Source: Streptomyces roseus (GTDB taxonomy: Bacteria > Actinomycetota > Actinomycetes > Streptomycetales > Streptomycetaceae). From it: DNA of 64,000 nucleotides. The stretch is taken from contig NZ_LFML01000093.1 of assembly GCF_001044425.1 (NCBI RefSeq), forward strand, positions 1 through 64,000, read 5' to 3'. Position numbers and translations under genes: made by a program. Position 1 is the first letter of the stretch, and each line of letters begins with the position of its first letter. Under the pieces are notes generated by a model that saw only the letters and a list, made by a program, of their open reading frames with translations, did no database searches and was not told the DNA's origin. Shown here piece by piece: positions 23,864-33,334 of this stretch.

Positions 23864-25246
23864 ATGGACGCAGTTCGAAAGCCGCAGGTGACACCCGCGC
23901 CTACACCCGGCGAGGTGGTCCGGGCCGTGCGCAGAGTCCAGGGGATGACCCTGGAGAAGCTCGGGTCGCTGACGGGCTACTCGGGCGCCCAGGTGTCCCG
24001 CTTGGAGCGCGGGAAGTCCGCCATGACGGACGTCTCCGTGCTCCAGCGGTTCGCCCGCGCGCTCGACATCCCACCGCAGGACCTCGGTCTCGCACCGGCC
24101 CCGGACGCAGATCCGGATCCACTCAGTCAGCCAACCGGTCCGTATCCCGGCCTACCCACCCCTACTCTGGGAAGCCCAGGGCGCGAGGACGGAGAGGACC
24201 CGGTGCGCACGCGAAGGCAACTGCTCGCGAACCTGGCGGTCACCGCGGCGGCCGCCATGGGCGCACCCCTCGCCGGAGCCGCCCCGGCCAAGACCGAAGA
24301 GGCACAGCTCGGCGAGACGCTCACCGCCGGGCTGCGCGACGCGATGCTGGGGCTGGACCGCACAGCCCCCGACAAGCCGTTGGATCTCCTCACGGCAGAA
24401 CTGCACCGGGCCACGTCCGACTTCAACAACTGCGCCTATTCCAGCCTCGCGCTACGGCTGCCACGTCTGATCTCGGCCGGACACCGGTCGACCGGGAGCG
24501 GAGACACCTTCGCCGTGCTGGCGCAGGCCTACCTCCTGGCGACGCGCATCCTCGTCAAGCTCGACGAGCCTCAACTCGGCTGGATGGCGGCCGACCGCGC
24601 CCGCCAGTTCGCCACCGCCGGCGGCACGCCCGTGGCGGTCGGGGAAGCGGCCCGCCAGCAGGCCGTCCTCGCCCGCAAGGCGGGATGGCACGACCAGGCC
24701 CTGAGCCTTGCCCTGAACGCCGCCGACGACCCGGCCCTGCGCGCACTCGGCAACGCCGGGACCGCCCAGCGCGGCCTGCTCATCCAGTGCGCCGCCTACA
24801 CCGTCGCCCACCAACGCGACCAAGCCGGCATGCGCGAGCTGACCAGCGAGGCCACCGCCATCGCCAGCAGCCTGGGCTCCGTCACCCACCTGCGGGACAC
24901 CAACGGCGGATTCAGCTGGGCCACCGTCCAGCTCCACCTGATCTCGGCCGAGAACACCGCCGGAGACCCCTCAGCCGCCATCGCCGCCGCCGACGCCCTC
25001 GCACCCCAGGCTCTCCCCACCACGGAACGGCGCGCGCTCTACTTCACCGACCGCGCGAAAGCCTTCGCACAATGGGGCCGACGCGACGAATGCATCCGCG
25101 CCCTCCTCCAAGCCGAGTACTGGGCCCCCCAGGAAACCCACGCCCGCCCCGCCGTGAAATCACTCGTCTCCGGCCTGCTGCTCTCCGGACGCACCACACC
25201 CGAGCTGCGCGGCATCGCCGCCCGAACCGGAGTCCTGCACAGTTAG
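23864..25246 (+). CDS. XRE regulator with TPR-like sensor domain
   Basis: Residues 15-75 form the HTH (GEVVRAVRRVQGMTLEKLGS, TGYSGAQVSRLERGKSAMTD). A linker is followed by a hydrophobic stretch with twin arginines (RTRRQLLANLAVTAAAAMGA). Residues 150-450 are helical pairs of the TPR kind (LAQAYLLATRILVKLDEPQL, AARQQAVLARKAGWHDQALS, RALYFTDRAKAFAQWGRRDE). Proteins of this architecture are common Streptomyces regulators that often sit next to the operon they control. Divergent placement to the aminotransferase operon supports that here. Confidence 0.85.
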   Translation: MDAVRKPQVTPAPTPGEVVRAVRRVQGMTLEKLGSLTGYSGAQVSRLERGKSAMTDVSVLQRFARALDIPPQDLGLAPAPDADPDPLSQPTGPYPGLPTPTLGSPGREDGEDPVRTRRQLLANLAVTAAAAMGAPLAGAAPAKTEEAQLGETLTAGLRDAMLGLDRTAPDKPLDLLTAELHRATSDFNNCAYSSLALRLPRLISAGHRSTGSGDTFAVLAQAYLLATRILVKLDEPQLGWMAADRARQFATAGGTPVAVGEAARQQAVLARKAGWHDQALSLALNAADDPALRALGNAGTAQRGLLIQCAAYTVAHQRDQAGMRELTSEATAIASSLGSVTHLRDTNGGFSWATVQLHLISAENTAGDPSAAIAAADALAPQALPTTERRALYFTDRAKAFAQWGRRDECIRALLQAEYWAPQETHARPAVKSLVSGLLLSGRTTPELRGIAARTGVLHS

Positions 25247-25347
25247 CGGTGCACTCGCCCCTGCGAACCTTGGTGCCAGCACGCGGAGCATCGGCGGTGT
25301 CCTTCGAGCTGTCGATGCCGGGGTACGGCCCCCATCGCGGCCTCTGA

Positions 25348-26240
25348 ATGGCCAGGGCCGCACCCCGTACTGCGAACGTACCCCCGATCGCCTTCCCCGA
25401 GGCGTGCCCCCGCTGTGGCGACGCGATCGACACCACCGAGCAGCAGTGGCGGTGCGTACGCGGCCGGAGCTGCCAGGCAGTGGCCTCGGTGATCTACGCG
25501 GCCGGCCGGGACCAGCTCGACATCGAAGGTCTCGGCGGGACCCGCGCGATCCAGCTGGTGGAGGCCGGCCTCGTCAAGGACGTCGCCGACCTCTTCACGC
25601 TGACCCGCGAGCAGCTCCTGGGCCTGGAGCGGATGGGCGAGACCAGCGCGGCCAACCTCCTGACCGCGATCGAGACCGCCCGCGGCGCCGCGCTGAGCCG
25701 GGTCTTCTGCGCCCTAGGAGTCCGCGGCACGGCCGCACCATGTCCCGTCGTATCGCCGCGTACTTCGGGTCGATGGCCGCGATCCGGGCCGCCGACGCGG
25801 ACACCCTGGCCGAGGTCGACGGCATCGGCACCGAGAAGGCGCGCGTCATCGCTGCCGAGCTCCTCGAACTCGCACCGCTCCTCGACGAGCTCCAGGCCCA
25901 GCAGGTCGGCACGCAGGTCAACGAGCCGCAGAAGCCCTCGACCGACGCGGCCGACACGGGCGGCGGCCAAGACTCGGCGGGCGGACCGCTGGCCGGCCAG
26001 GCCGTCGTCGTAACGGGCTCCATGACCGGCTCCCTTGCGGTGTTGTCCCGGAACGAGATGAACGAACTGATCGAGCGGGCCGGCAGAAAGGCTTCCTCGT
26101 CGGTGTCCAAGCGCACCACTCTCGTGGTGGCGGGCGAGAAGGCCGGCTCCAAGCGTGCCAAGGCCGAATAACTGGGCATCCGCATCCTCGACCCGGAGGA
26201 ATTCGCCGTCCTCGTCGCCGACCTCTTCCCCAGCGCATAG
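25348..26240 (+). pseudogene. ligA: NAD+-dependent DNA ligase C-terminal remnant
   Basis: The order is that of LigA: the four-Cys zinc finger (FPEACPRCGDAIDTTEQQW, RGRSC), helix-hairpin-helix repeats (GRDQLDIEGLGGTRAIQLV, LTREQLLGLERMGETSAANL), then BRCT (GQAVVVTGSMTGSLAVLSRN, TTLVVAGEKAGSKRAKAE). The adenylation and OB domains are absent. The frame shifts near 25735, between GVRGT and GRTMSRRIAAYF, and a TAA at 26169-26171 interrupts the BRCT end before LGIRILDPEEFAVLVADLF. Three independent lesions make it clearly dead. Confidence 0.88.
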
Positions 26241-26317
26241 CCGTCACCCCCGCCCACGAACGGGCTCCGCACTCCATGCGTCCTGAGCCGCTTGCAGCAG
26301 GGGGCCGGGGGCGGGCG

Positions 26318-26368
26318 TCAGGCGAGGCGTGAGCCGATCCGGAACTGCATTTCGCCCGCGGCCCGGGG
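26318..26368 (-). pseudogene. Tail fragment of the 63-aa family (copy at 15156)
   Basis: The last codons read PRAAGEMQFRIGSRLA and stop, matching RRAAGDMRFRLGSRLP of the gene at 15156-15347. Upstream sequence does not match. Only the 3' end is left, between the ligase remnant and an IS5 remnant. Confidence 0.5.
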
Positions 26369-26383
26369 AGAGGAAGGTCCGTG

Positions 26384-26560
26384 TGACCCGCATCGGGCCT
26401 GGCCGGCCACGCGTCCGCCCCGACCGCGTGCGGGCCGACAAGGCGTACGTCTCCCCGCACAAACCGCGCCTGCCTGCGCCGCCGCGGAATCCGCTGCACC
26501 AGACAAGGCCGACCAGGCACGCAACCGCCAGAAGCGCGGTTCCCGCGGCTGGTTGTCCCG
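26384..26560 (+). pseudogene. IS5-family DDE transposase remnant
   Basis: The pieces RIGPGRPRVRPDRVRADKAY (with the catalytic-region DKAY), TNRACLRRRGIRCT and DKADQARNRQKRGSRGW are consecutive in IS5-type transposases but lie in different frames here, so at least two indels separate them. Both ends of the element are missing. Confidence 0.65.
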
Positions 26561-26690
26561 GAGTAGAGGCCACGCCACCCTTGGCCGGCATGGGCAGCGC
26601 CACCAGGGACTGACCCTTATGGCCGGATTAACGATCAAGGTACTGTTTCCCTTCGGGTGTCGATGACCTTGAACGGGGGGGGCAAGGGCC

Positions 26691-27116
26691 ATGGAGCTGA
26701 CCGTAGAGATATCCGCGTACCGGACGGGTGTCGGGGATCCGGGGCGTCTGGTGGGGGAGTTCCGGCGGGCTGTCCTGCTGGTGCCGCGATCCGGTGGTTC
26801 GGTGGATGGCGGGGGCGGGTTGATGTCGGCTGTCTCGGGTGGGATCCGCTGGTTCTATGCGTTCACGGACGAGGAAGCGATGGCCCGGTTCGCTGTGGCC
26901 CGGGGGGAGGCCGATTGCGAGTGGCAGTATCTGGCGGTCCTGGGTGCGCGTCTGGTCGATGCGGTCGTTCCGGAGGCGGACGGGCCTGCCGGGGTCGCGG
27001 TGAACGTGGCCGACGCGGACGGGTCGATGCTGTTCCCGCCGGTCGCCGGGATCGTTCCCGACGCGTACGCCGTGGACGTCGAGGCTGGGTCCGAGTCCGC
27101 GGCGCGGGTTGCCTGA
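26691..27116 (+). CDS. SseB-like protein of the Rhs operon
   Basis: A 141-residue protein with the SseB/type VII-associated look: LVGEFRRAVLLVPRSGG (a small-molecule- or partner-binding strand pair), GGIRWFYAFTDEEAMARFAV and a C-terminal LFPPVAGIVPDAYAVDV. Proteins like this are the usual first gene upstream of WXG-like and Rhs toxin genes in Streptomyces. ATG 26691 has a G-rich ribosome binding site. Its stop overlaps the next start (TGATG), so the operon is translationally coupled. Its molecular role is unknown; a chaperone or accessory for secretion is the usual suggestion. Confidence 0.75.
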   Translation: MELTVEISAYRTGVGDPGRLVGEFRRAVLLVPRSGGSVDGGGGLMSAVSGGIRWFYAFTDEEAMARFAVARGEADCEWQYLAVLGARLVDAVVPEADGPAGVAVNVADADGSMLFPPVAGIVPDAYAVDVEAGSESAARVA

Positions 27117-27679
27117 TGGCCGGTGACGGTGACCTCGAAGTCTCCCCGCAGGCGGTCGCCCTGGTTCAGAAGGGCCTGCGGGCGGCGATAGCGGAGCTGC
27201 GCGAGTCAGGGGATGCGGCCGGGGCCTCGCAGGGGGCGGGGTTCGAGAACCTGTCGATGACGGCGATGGAGACCGGGCACGGGACGCTGTCGAAGGACTT
27301 CGAGGACTTTTGCGAGCGCTGGGAGTGGGGCGTGCGCGCCCTGATCCAGGACGCCTCCACCCTGGCGGGGAACCTGGGCATCGCCGCGGGGACGGTGTGG
27401 GAGGAGGACCAGTACGTGCAGGGCGCGTTCAAGGTGGCCGTCAACGCCGGCTACGGCAATCCGCACGCCAGTGAGGACGAGATCGAGCAGAAGGCGTGGG
27501 GCGACATCTTCAGCGCGGACGTCTACAAGCCCGACTACAGCCGGGAGTCCTTCGAGAAGGGCGCCGAGGACATCAAGAAGACCTGGTCCGACACCAAGGA
27601 CACGGTGACCTCGACGGGGAAGATCGGGTCGCTGAAGGACCTGCTGGAGCAGACGAAGGGCGACGGGGGCGGTAACTGA
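27116..27679 (+). CDS. WXG100-like secretion partner of the Rhs toxin
   Basis: The 187-residue product is a helical hairpin type: VSPQAVALVQKGLRAAIAEL, then KDFEDFCERWEWGVRALIQD containing a W, and EDQYVQGAFKVAVNAGYGN. The tail is charged (KKTWSDTKDTVTSTGKIGSL). This is the pattern of ESX/type VII partner proteins encoded just before actinobacterial Rhs genes. The ATG overlaps the previous stop and its own stop overlaps the Rhs start. Confidence 0.75.
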   Translation: MAGDGDLEVSPQAVALVQKGLRAAIAELRESGDAAGASQGAGFENLSMTAMETGHGTLSKDFEDFCERWEWGVRALIQDASTLAGNLGIAAGTVWEEDQYVQGAFKVAVNAGYGNPHASEDEIEQKAWGDIFSADVYKPDYSRESFEKGAEDIKKTWSDTKDTVTSTGKIGSLKDLLEQTKGDGGGN

Positions 27680-30600
27680 TGGGCTGGCGGGACTTCGTAC
27701 CGGACTCGATCGAGGACAAGGTCGAGGAAGGGGTCGAGAAGGTCGGCGACGCCATCGAGTGGGCCGGTGACAAGACGGCCGACCTGGCCGAGGAGGTCGG
27801 GCTCGACGACGCGGGCGACTGGATCCGGGACAAGTCGCGCTCGGCTGCCAACCAGCTCGGCGCGGACGTCTCCGAACTGGAACTCGGTCAGACCGACGAC
27901 CCCAAGAAGCTCATCTACGGCAGCGTCTCCAAGATCCGCGCGCAGGTCTCCCATCTGGACGACTTCAAGGCGGCCTTCGAGTCCGTCGGCAACGGCCTGA
28001 AGACCATGACCCAGCCCGAAGGGCTCAGGGGCAAGACGGCGGACACCTTCCGCGAGACGGTGGCCAAGGAGCCGCCGCGCTGGTTCAAGGCCGCCGACGC
28101 GTTCGGCAAGGCCGCCGAAGCGATGAATCGATTCGCCGAGACCGTCGAATGGGCCCAGGGCAAGGCCAAGGAAGCCTTGGAGGAGTACGAGCACGCCCAG
28201 AAGGTCTCCACCGACGCCCGCAACGCCCACAACAAGAAGGTCACCGCCTACAAGGACGCGGTGGAGGCGAAGCAGGACCCCCTGCCGCCCAGGCCCGTCG
28301 ACGCCAAGGACTTCGTCGACCCCGGCAAGGCACTGGCCACCGCCGCCCAGGACAAGCTCGACAACGCCCGCAAGCAGCGCAACGAGGTCGCCGACACCAC
28401 CGCCGCTGCCGTGCGCGCCGCCCGGGACGCCGCCCCGCCCAAGCCCTCGTACGCCCAACAGCTCGGCGACGGCCTCGACTACCTCGACCTCGCGTCCACC
28501 CACCTGGTCGGCGGTGTCGTCAAGGGTGTGGCGGGCACCGTTAGTTTCGCCCGTGCGCTCAATCCGATGGATCCGTACAACCTGACCCACCCCGCCGAGT
28601 ACCTCACCAGCCTGAACTCGACGGCCGCGGGCTTGGTCACCATGGCCAACGACCCGTGGGGCGCGGGCAAGCAGATGCTCGACGAGTTTATGAAAGACCC
28701 CTCCGAAGGTGTCGGCAAGCTCATCCCCGATTTGATTGGCTCCAAGGGCCTTGGCTCCCTCAAGAAGTTGGGCTCGGCCGCCAGGCACCTTGACGACGTG
28801 CCCAGCGGCAAGGGGCGTGGCGGCGCCCGGGGGGATCACGAGAAAGATCCGAACCACAACAGCAACAAGTGCGATGACAATGTCTGCGATGGCGACCCCG
28901 TCGACATGGCGACCGGCCGGATGCTGCTGCCGCAGACGGACATCGCCTTGCCCGGATCACTGCCGCTCTTCTTCCGACGCACGTTCGACTCCTCGCACCG
29001 TTCAGGACGCTGGTTCGGTCCGACCTGGTCGTCCACGGTGGACCAGCGGCTTGAGGTCGACTCGGAGGGTGTGGTCTTCAGCTGCGAGGAGGGCAGCCTG
29101 CTGGCGTACCCCCACCCCGCCCCCGGCGTCCCGGTCATGCCCACCCACGGCCGACGGTGGCCGCTGGATCGCGTGCACGACGGCTACACGCTCACTGATC
29201 CCGACAGCGGCAGGGTGTGGTACTTCGTCGACCACGACGGCAACATCGCGCTCCTGGAGCGGATCGAGGACCGCAACGGCCGGTGGATCCGCTTCGAGTA
29301 CGACGAGAAGGGCGCCCCGACCTCGATCATCCACCACGGCGGCTATCACCTGAAGCTCACGACGAGCGAGGGCCGGGTGACGGCCCTCCACCTCGCCCAG
29401 GCAGCGGCGAGCGGATCCGATCAGGAGATTCTCCGATACGGCTACAGCGACGGCCATCTGACCGAGGTCACCAATTCTTCGGGCCGTCCTCTGAGCTTCG
29501 GCTGCGACGAATACGGCCGTATCACTTCGTGGACCGACAGCAACGGTAGCCGCTACGACTACGTCTACGACGATCAGGACCGCTGCGTCTACCAGTCCGG
29601 TGCCCGTGGCCACCTGGAGTCCCGTTTCACCTGGGACGGCATTGACCCGGTGACCGCTCTGCGCACCAGTTCACTCACCGACGGCCTGGGCAACACGAAG
29701 CGCTTCGTGGTCGACGAGCGTTCGCAGGTAGTCGCCGAGATCGACGCCATGGGCGCGATCACCCGTTTCTCGTACGATCGCTACAACCGGCTTATGTCAC
29801 GAACGGACCCGTTGGGCCACGTGACCCGCTTCACCTATGGGGAACACGGACGCCTGACGGTGCTGGAGCGTCCAGACGGCCGACAGGCGCGTGCGGAGTA
29901 TGACGACAACGGGATGCCGGTCCGTCTCATCGGCACTGACGGAAACGTCACCCGACAGACGTTCGACGCGCGAGGCAATCGCACGTCGGTGACCGACGCT
30001 GCGGGTGCGACGACGCACTTCACGTACGACGAGGCAGGTCGGCTCACCACAGTGACGGACCCGCGCGGCGCCACGACCCGGTTCACCCTGGACCCCCGCG
30101 GACTCCCCGTCGAGGTCACCGACCCTCTGGGTGCCACGAGCCGTTTCGAACACGATGCCTTCGGGCGCATGGTCCGCGTCACCGACGCTCTCGGGGCACA
30201 GACACGAGTGGAGTGGACGGTCGAGGGCTGGCCGGCCCGGCGCACCGCTCCTGACGGAATGGTGGAGTCCTGGACCTACGATGGCGAGGGGAACTGCCTC
30301 AGCCACACGGACGTGCTGGGTGGCACAACCCGCTTCACCTACACGGACTTCGACCTGATGACGGCCCGTACGGGCCCTGACGGAGTTAGGCACGAGTTCT
30401 CCCACGACACCAACCTCCGGCTGACGCAGGTCACCAACGCGCAGGGCTTGACGTGGGACTACGCCTACGACGCAACAGGCCGGCTCGTCACCGAGAGCGA
30501 CTTCGACGGCCGGGTACTCAGGTACGAGTACGACGCTGCCAGCCGTCTGGCCGCCCGAGTGAATGGCATGGGCCAGCGCATTGCCTTCACCCACAATGCT

Positions 30601-32400
30601 CTCGGCCAGGTGATCCGCAAGGAGGCCGATGGCAGCGCAGCCACAACATTCGAGTACGACGTCTTTGACGAGCTCGCCGTCGCTGTCAGCCCCGACGCAA
30701 CGCTTGAGCGCCTGCGAGACCGTTATGGCCGGCTGCAGTCCGAGAAGATAAACGACCGCACGCTGACGTACGCGTACGACGAACTGGGCCGCAGGGTGCG
30801 CAGGACGACACCCGGCGGCGCGGTCAGCGATTGGGCCTATGACACAGCCGGCCGCCGGACGCACCTCACCGCCTCCGGCCGCGCGATCGCCTTCGCCTTC
30901 GACGCCCTGGGCCGCGAGGTGGAACGCACCGTATCGGACTTCGCGACACTGACCTCCTCGTTTGACAAGCTGAACCGCCTGACGGACCAGGAGGTCTCAT
31001 CCCGGGGCAGCCGTATCCAGCACCGCACCTACACCTACAGCCCCGGCGGCGGCCTGGTCGGCATCACGGACGCACTGTCCGGGACACGTGGCTTCGACGT
31101 AGATGCGGGCGGCCGCGTTACGGCCGTCCATGCGCGAGGCTGGACGGAGCATTACGCCTACGACGACGCCGGCAACCAGACCGAGGCCTCCTGGCCGTCA
31201 ACGCACGCGTCCCAGTCGGCGACGGGCGCACGCACGTACCAAGGGACCCGGATCACCAGCGCTGGTGCCCTCCGCTACGAACACGATGATCAAGGCCGCA
31301 TCGTCCTTCGTCAGAAGACCCGGCTCTCCCGAAAGCCCGACACGTGGCGCTACGAGTGGGACGCGGAGGACCGTCTCACCGCGGTGACGACACCCGACGG
31401 CTCCCTTTGGAAGTACACCTACGACCCTCTGGGTCGGCGAATATCCAAGCAGTCGCCCTCCCAGACGGTCTATTTCACCTGGGACGGCACGACGCTTTGC
31501 GAAGAGACGACAGAGAACGTCGTCCTGACCTGGGACCACTTGGGCATGCGCCCGCTGTCCCAGACCGAACGCCGTACGGACACCGGCGACGAACGCTTCT
31601 TCGCCATCGTCACCGACCTGATCGGTACCCCGACGGAGCTTGTTGACGAACACGGCGACCTGGCTTGGCGCACCCGCACCAGCCTTTGGGGCACGACGAC
31701 CTGGAACGCCGACGCCACGGCCTACACCCCGCTCAGGTTCCCCGGTCAGTACTTCGATCCGGAATCGGGCCTCCACTACAACTACTTCCGCTACTACGAC
31801 CCGGAATCGGCGCGCTACCTCAGCCAGGACCCTCTTGGCCTGGCCCCGGCCCCCAATCCGGCGGCATACGTAGACAACCCGCTGCTGTGGGGCGATCCCC
31901 TCGGGCTCCAGCCCTGCAGGAAGAACGAGCCGGACGACCCTACATGGGATGGCAGAGTCGTCTACGGCAAACTGGACGAACACGGACGACCCACGGGAAT
32001 GCACGCCACGCTGGGAGAAGACATGATGGGCAAGAATCCCACAGACCCGCACGGTGACCCACCGGGGTGGCAGAAGGACAAGGGATACAACCGCGCCCAC
32101 CTTCTGGGAGCGCAGCTCGGCGGATCAAACTACAACCCCGCCAACTTCGTTACCATGCATTCCTATGCGAATTCGCCAGTCATGCGTCACATCGAGAACC
32201 AGGTAAGGGCTGCAGTCGAATCCGGAGAGACCATCCAGTACAGCGTAATCCCTCGATATAATGGAACCGATCCGATTCCAACCGGGGTCTATATCGAAGC
32301 TTACGGCTCGGACGGCTTTAAATTCACTCAGCACAGAAGCACCGGCATAACCGAGTCGGGGAATACGGCATTTATACCCAATGTGAAGAGGGGTGGCTGA
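27679..32400 (+). CDS. Rhs/YD-repeat polymorphic toxin with nuclease tip
   Basis: 1573 residues. Residues 1-400 are a helical, lysine- and aspartate-rich pre-toxin region with a type VII-like segment (GWRDFVPDSIEDKVEEGVEK; AADAFGKAAEAMNRFAETVE). At about 400 a DUF6531-type start appears (DPVDMATGRMLLPQTDIALP). About 25 YD repeats then run to 1370. The Rhs core ends with FRYYDPESARYLSQDPLGL and WGDPLGLQPC. From about 1414 the toxin tip follows: GYNRAHLLGAQLGGSNYNPA and SPVMRHIENQVRAAVESGET, the Endonuclea_NS_2 (DNA/RNA non-specific nuclease) pattern with its H in RAHLLG. GC content falls visibly in the tip, as expected for exchanged tips. Complete and probably active. Confidence 0.92.
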   Translation: MGWRDFVPDSIEDKVEEGVEKVGDAIEWAGDKTADLAEEVGLDDAGDWIRDKSRSAANQLGADVSELELGQTDDPKKLIYGSVSKIRAQVSHLDDFKAAFESVGNGLKTMTQPEGLRGKTADTFRETVAKEPPRWFKAADAFGKAAEAMNRFAETVEWAQGKAKEALEEYEHAQKVSTDARNAHNKKVTAYKDAVEAKQDPLPPRPVDAKDFVDPGKALATAAQDKLDNARKQRNEVADTTAAAVRAARDAAPPKPSYAQQLGDGLDYLDLASTHLVGGVVKGVAGTVSFARALNPMDPYNLTHPAEYLTSLNSTAAGLVTMANDPWGAGKQMLDEFMKDPSEGVGKLIPDLIGSKGLGSLKKLGSAARHLDDVPSGKGRGGARGDHEKDPNHNSNKCDDNVCDGDPVDMATGRMLLPQTDIALPGSLPLFFRRTFDSSHRSGRWFGPTWSSTVDQRLEVDSEGVVFSCEEGSLLAYPHPAPGVPVMPTHGRRWPLDRVHDGYTLTDPDSGRVWYFVDHDGNIALLERIEDRNGRWIRFEYDEKGAPTSIIHHGGYHLKLTTSEGRVTALHLAQAAASGSDQEILRYGYSDGHLTEVTNSSGRPLSFGCDEYGRITSWTDSNGSRYDYVYDDQDRCVYQSGARGHLESRFTWDGIDPVTALRTSSLTDGLGNTKRFVVDERSQVVAEIDAMGAITRFSYDRYNRLMSRTDPLGHVTRFTYGEHGRLTVLERPDGRQARAEYDDNGMPVRLIGTDGNVTRQTFDARGNRTSVTDAAGATTHFTYDEAGRLTTVTDPRGATTRFTLDPRGLPVEVTDPLGATSRFEHDAFGRMVRVTDALGAQTRVEWTVEGWPARRTAPDGMVESWTYDGEGNCLSHTDVLGGTTRFTYTDFDLMTARTGPDGVRHEFSHDTNLRLTQVTNAQGLTWDYAYDATGRLVTESDFDGRVLRYEYDAASRLAARVNGMGQRIAFTHNALGQVIRKEADGSAATTFEYDVFDELAVAVSPDATLERLRDRYGRLQSEKINDRTLTYAYDELGRRVRRTTPGGAVSDWAYDTAGRRTHLTASGRAIAFAFDALGREVERTVSDFATLTSSFDKLNRLTDQEVSSRGSRIQHRTYTYSPGGGLVGITDALSGTRGFDVDAGGRVTAVHARGWTEHYAYDDAGNQTEASWPSTHASQSATGARTYQGTRITSAGALRYEHDDQGRIVLRQKTRLSRKPDTWRYEWDAEDRLTAVTTPDGSLWKYTYDPLGRRISKQSPSQTVYFTWDGTTLCEETTENVVLTWDHLGMRPLSQTERRTDTGDERFFAIVTDLIGTPTELVDEHGDLAWRTRTSLWGTTTWNADATAYTPLRFPGQYFDPESGLHYNYFRYYDPESARYLSQDPLGLAPAPNPAAYVDNPLLWGDPLGLQPCRKNEPDDPTWDGRVVYGKLDEHGRPTGMHATLGEDMMGKNPTDPHGDPPGWQKDKGYNRAHLLGAQLGGSNYNPANFVTMHSYANSPVMRHIENQVRAAVESGETIQYSVIPRYNGTDPIPTGVYIEAYGSDGFKFTQHRSTGITESGNTAFIPNVKRGG

Positions 32401-32466
32401 CGAGGCGTCCAATCAAGTCTGTACCCGTTGTGCTGTGATGCCATCATTGTTGGAATAGGATTCGCC

Positions 32467-33000
32467 ATGACTAATGCTATTGCACGCCTTCTCGAAATTT
32501 TCCCGGCGCCGATTACGCCTCGCCGGAAGGACTGGAGTGAGGTCGAGGCCACTCTCGGAGATGAGCTTCCGTCTGACTACAAAGAGTTCATCGGAGTATA
32601 CGGAGGAAGTAACTGGGATGACTATCTGTACGTCTTGGAGCCTGGTTGCCCCAATGATAACTACGACCTGATTGACTGGGCGCGCAACCAGGCTGAAGAC
32701 CTGGAAGACCTGTGGGAATTCGAGAAGAAGCCGACGGAGCTGGAAACTGAGGGAAACCGAGTCGTTCCGTGGGCAACTACAGATAACGGCGAATGTCTCT
32801 ACTGGCTTGTCCGGCCCGGCGTTGACCCGGATCAATGGACTGTCATGGTAAACGAGGCTCGCGGTGGTCGGTGGGAACACTTCGCCGTATCGTGCACCCA
32901 ATTTCTTGCATCTTCCCTCAACGGCGAACTCCAGTCCGACATCCTCTCCTCCCTTTTCCCCCGCGCCACGCATGAATTCCGTCAGCTCGGCGAAGTGTGA
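32467..33000 (+). CDS. SMI1/KNR4-family immunity protein
   Basis: The signature of the family is clear near the start (TLGDELPSDYKEFIGVYGGS), followed by LYVLEPGCPNDNYDLIDWAR and a C-terminal WTVMVNEARGGRWEHFAVSC. ATG 32467 lies 66 bp after the Rhs stop, the classic place for the cognate immunity gene. It presumably binds and blocks the nuclease tip. The DNA has the same lower GC as the toxin tip, which argues the two moved together. Confidence 0.85.
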   Translation: MTNAIARLLEIFPAPITPRRKDWSEVEATLGDELPSDYKEFIGVYGGSNWDDYLYVLEPGCPNDNYDLIDWARNQAEDLEDLWEFEKKPTELETEGNRVVPWATTDNGECLYWLVRPGVDPDQWTVMVNEARGGRWEHFAVSCTQFLASSLNGELQSDILSSLFPRATHEFRQLGEV

Positions 33001-33059
33001 GGGTGGCTGATTGAGGGGCAGGCGGCCGGGACGGCAGCGCTTGTCTCTACGATCGGGAC

Positions 33060-33334
33060 ATGGTCTCTGAGTGGGAAGTTCGGTTCCGGTCGGTGGACGG
33101 TACGCCCTTGGTGGGGACGGTGACCCGGCAGACGATCCCGCGAGGGTGGGGTTCGCGGTTTTTGAGGGCGGCAGCGGACGCCCGATCGAGGGCCGTGGTG
33201 AGGGTCTCCGCCACGACGGCCGCCTGTTCGCGCACGCTGTCGATCTCGGTTCCTCCGCTGTCGGATCACGAGACGGCCGTCGCTCAAGCCGCCCGATGAT
33301 CTTTTCAGAGCGAAGCGCATTGAGAGAGGAATGA
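33060..33334 (+). pseudogene. Alpha/beta hydrolase-like N-terminal remnant
   Basis: WEVRFRSVDGTPLVGTVTR in one frame continues as PADDPARVGFAVFEGGSG in the next, resembling the start of Streptomyces alpha/beta hydrolases. After one frameshift the similarity fades; there is no nucleophile elbow. A weak identification. Confidence 0.3.
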
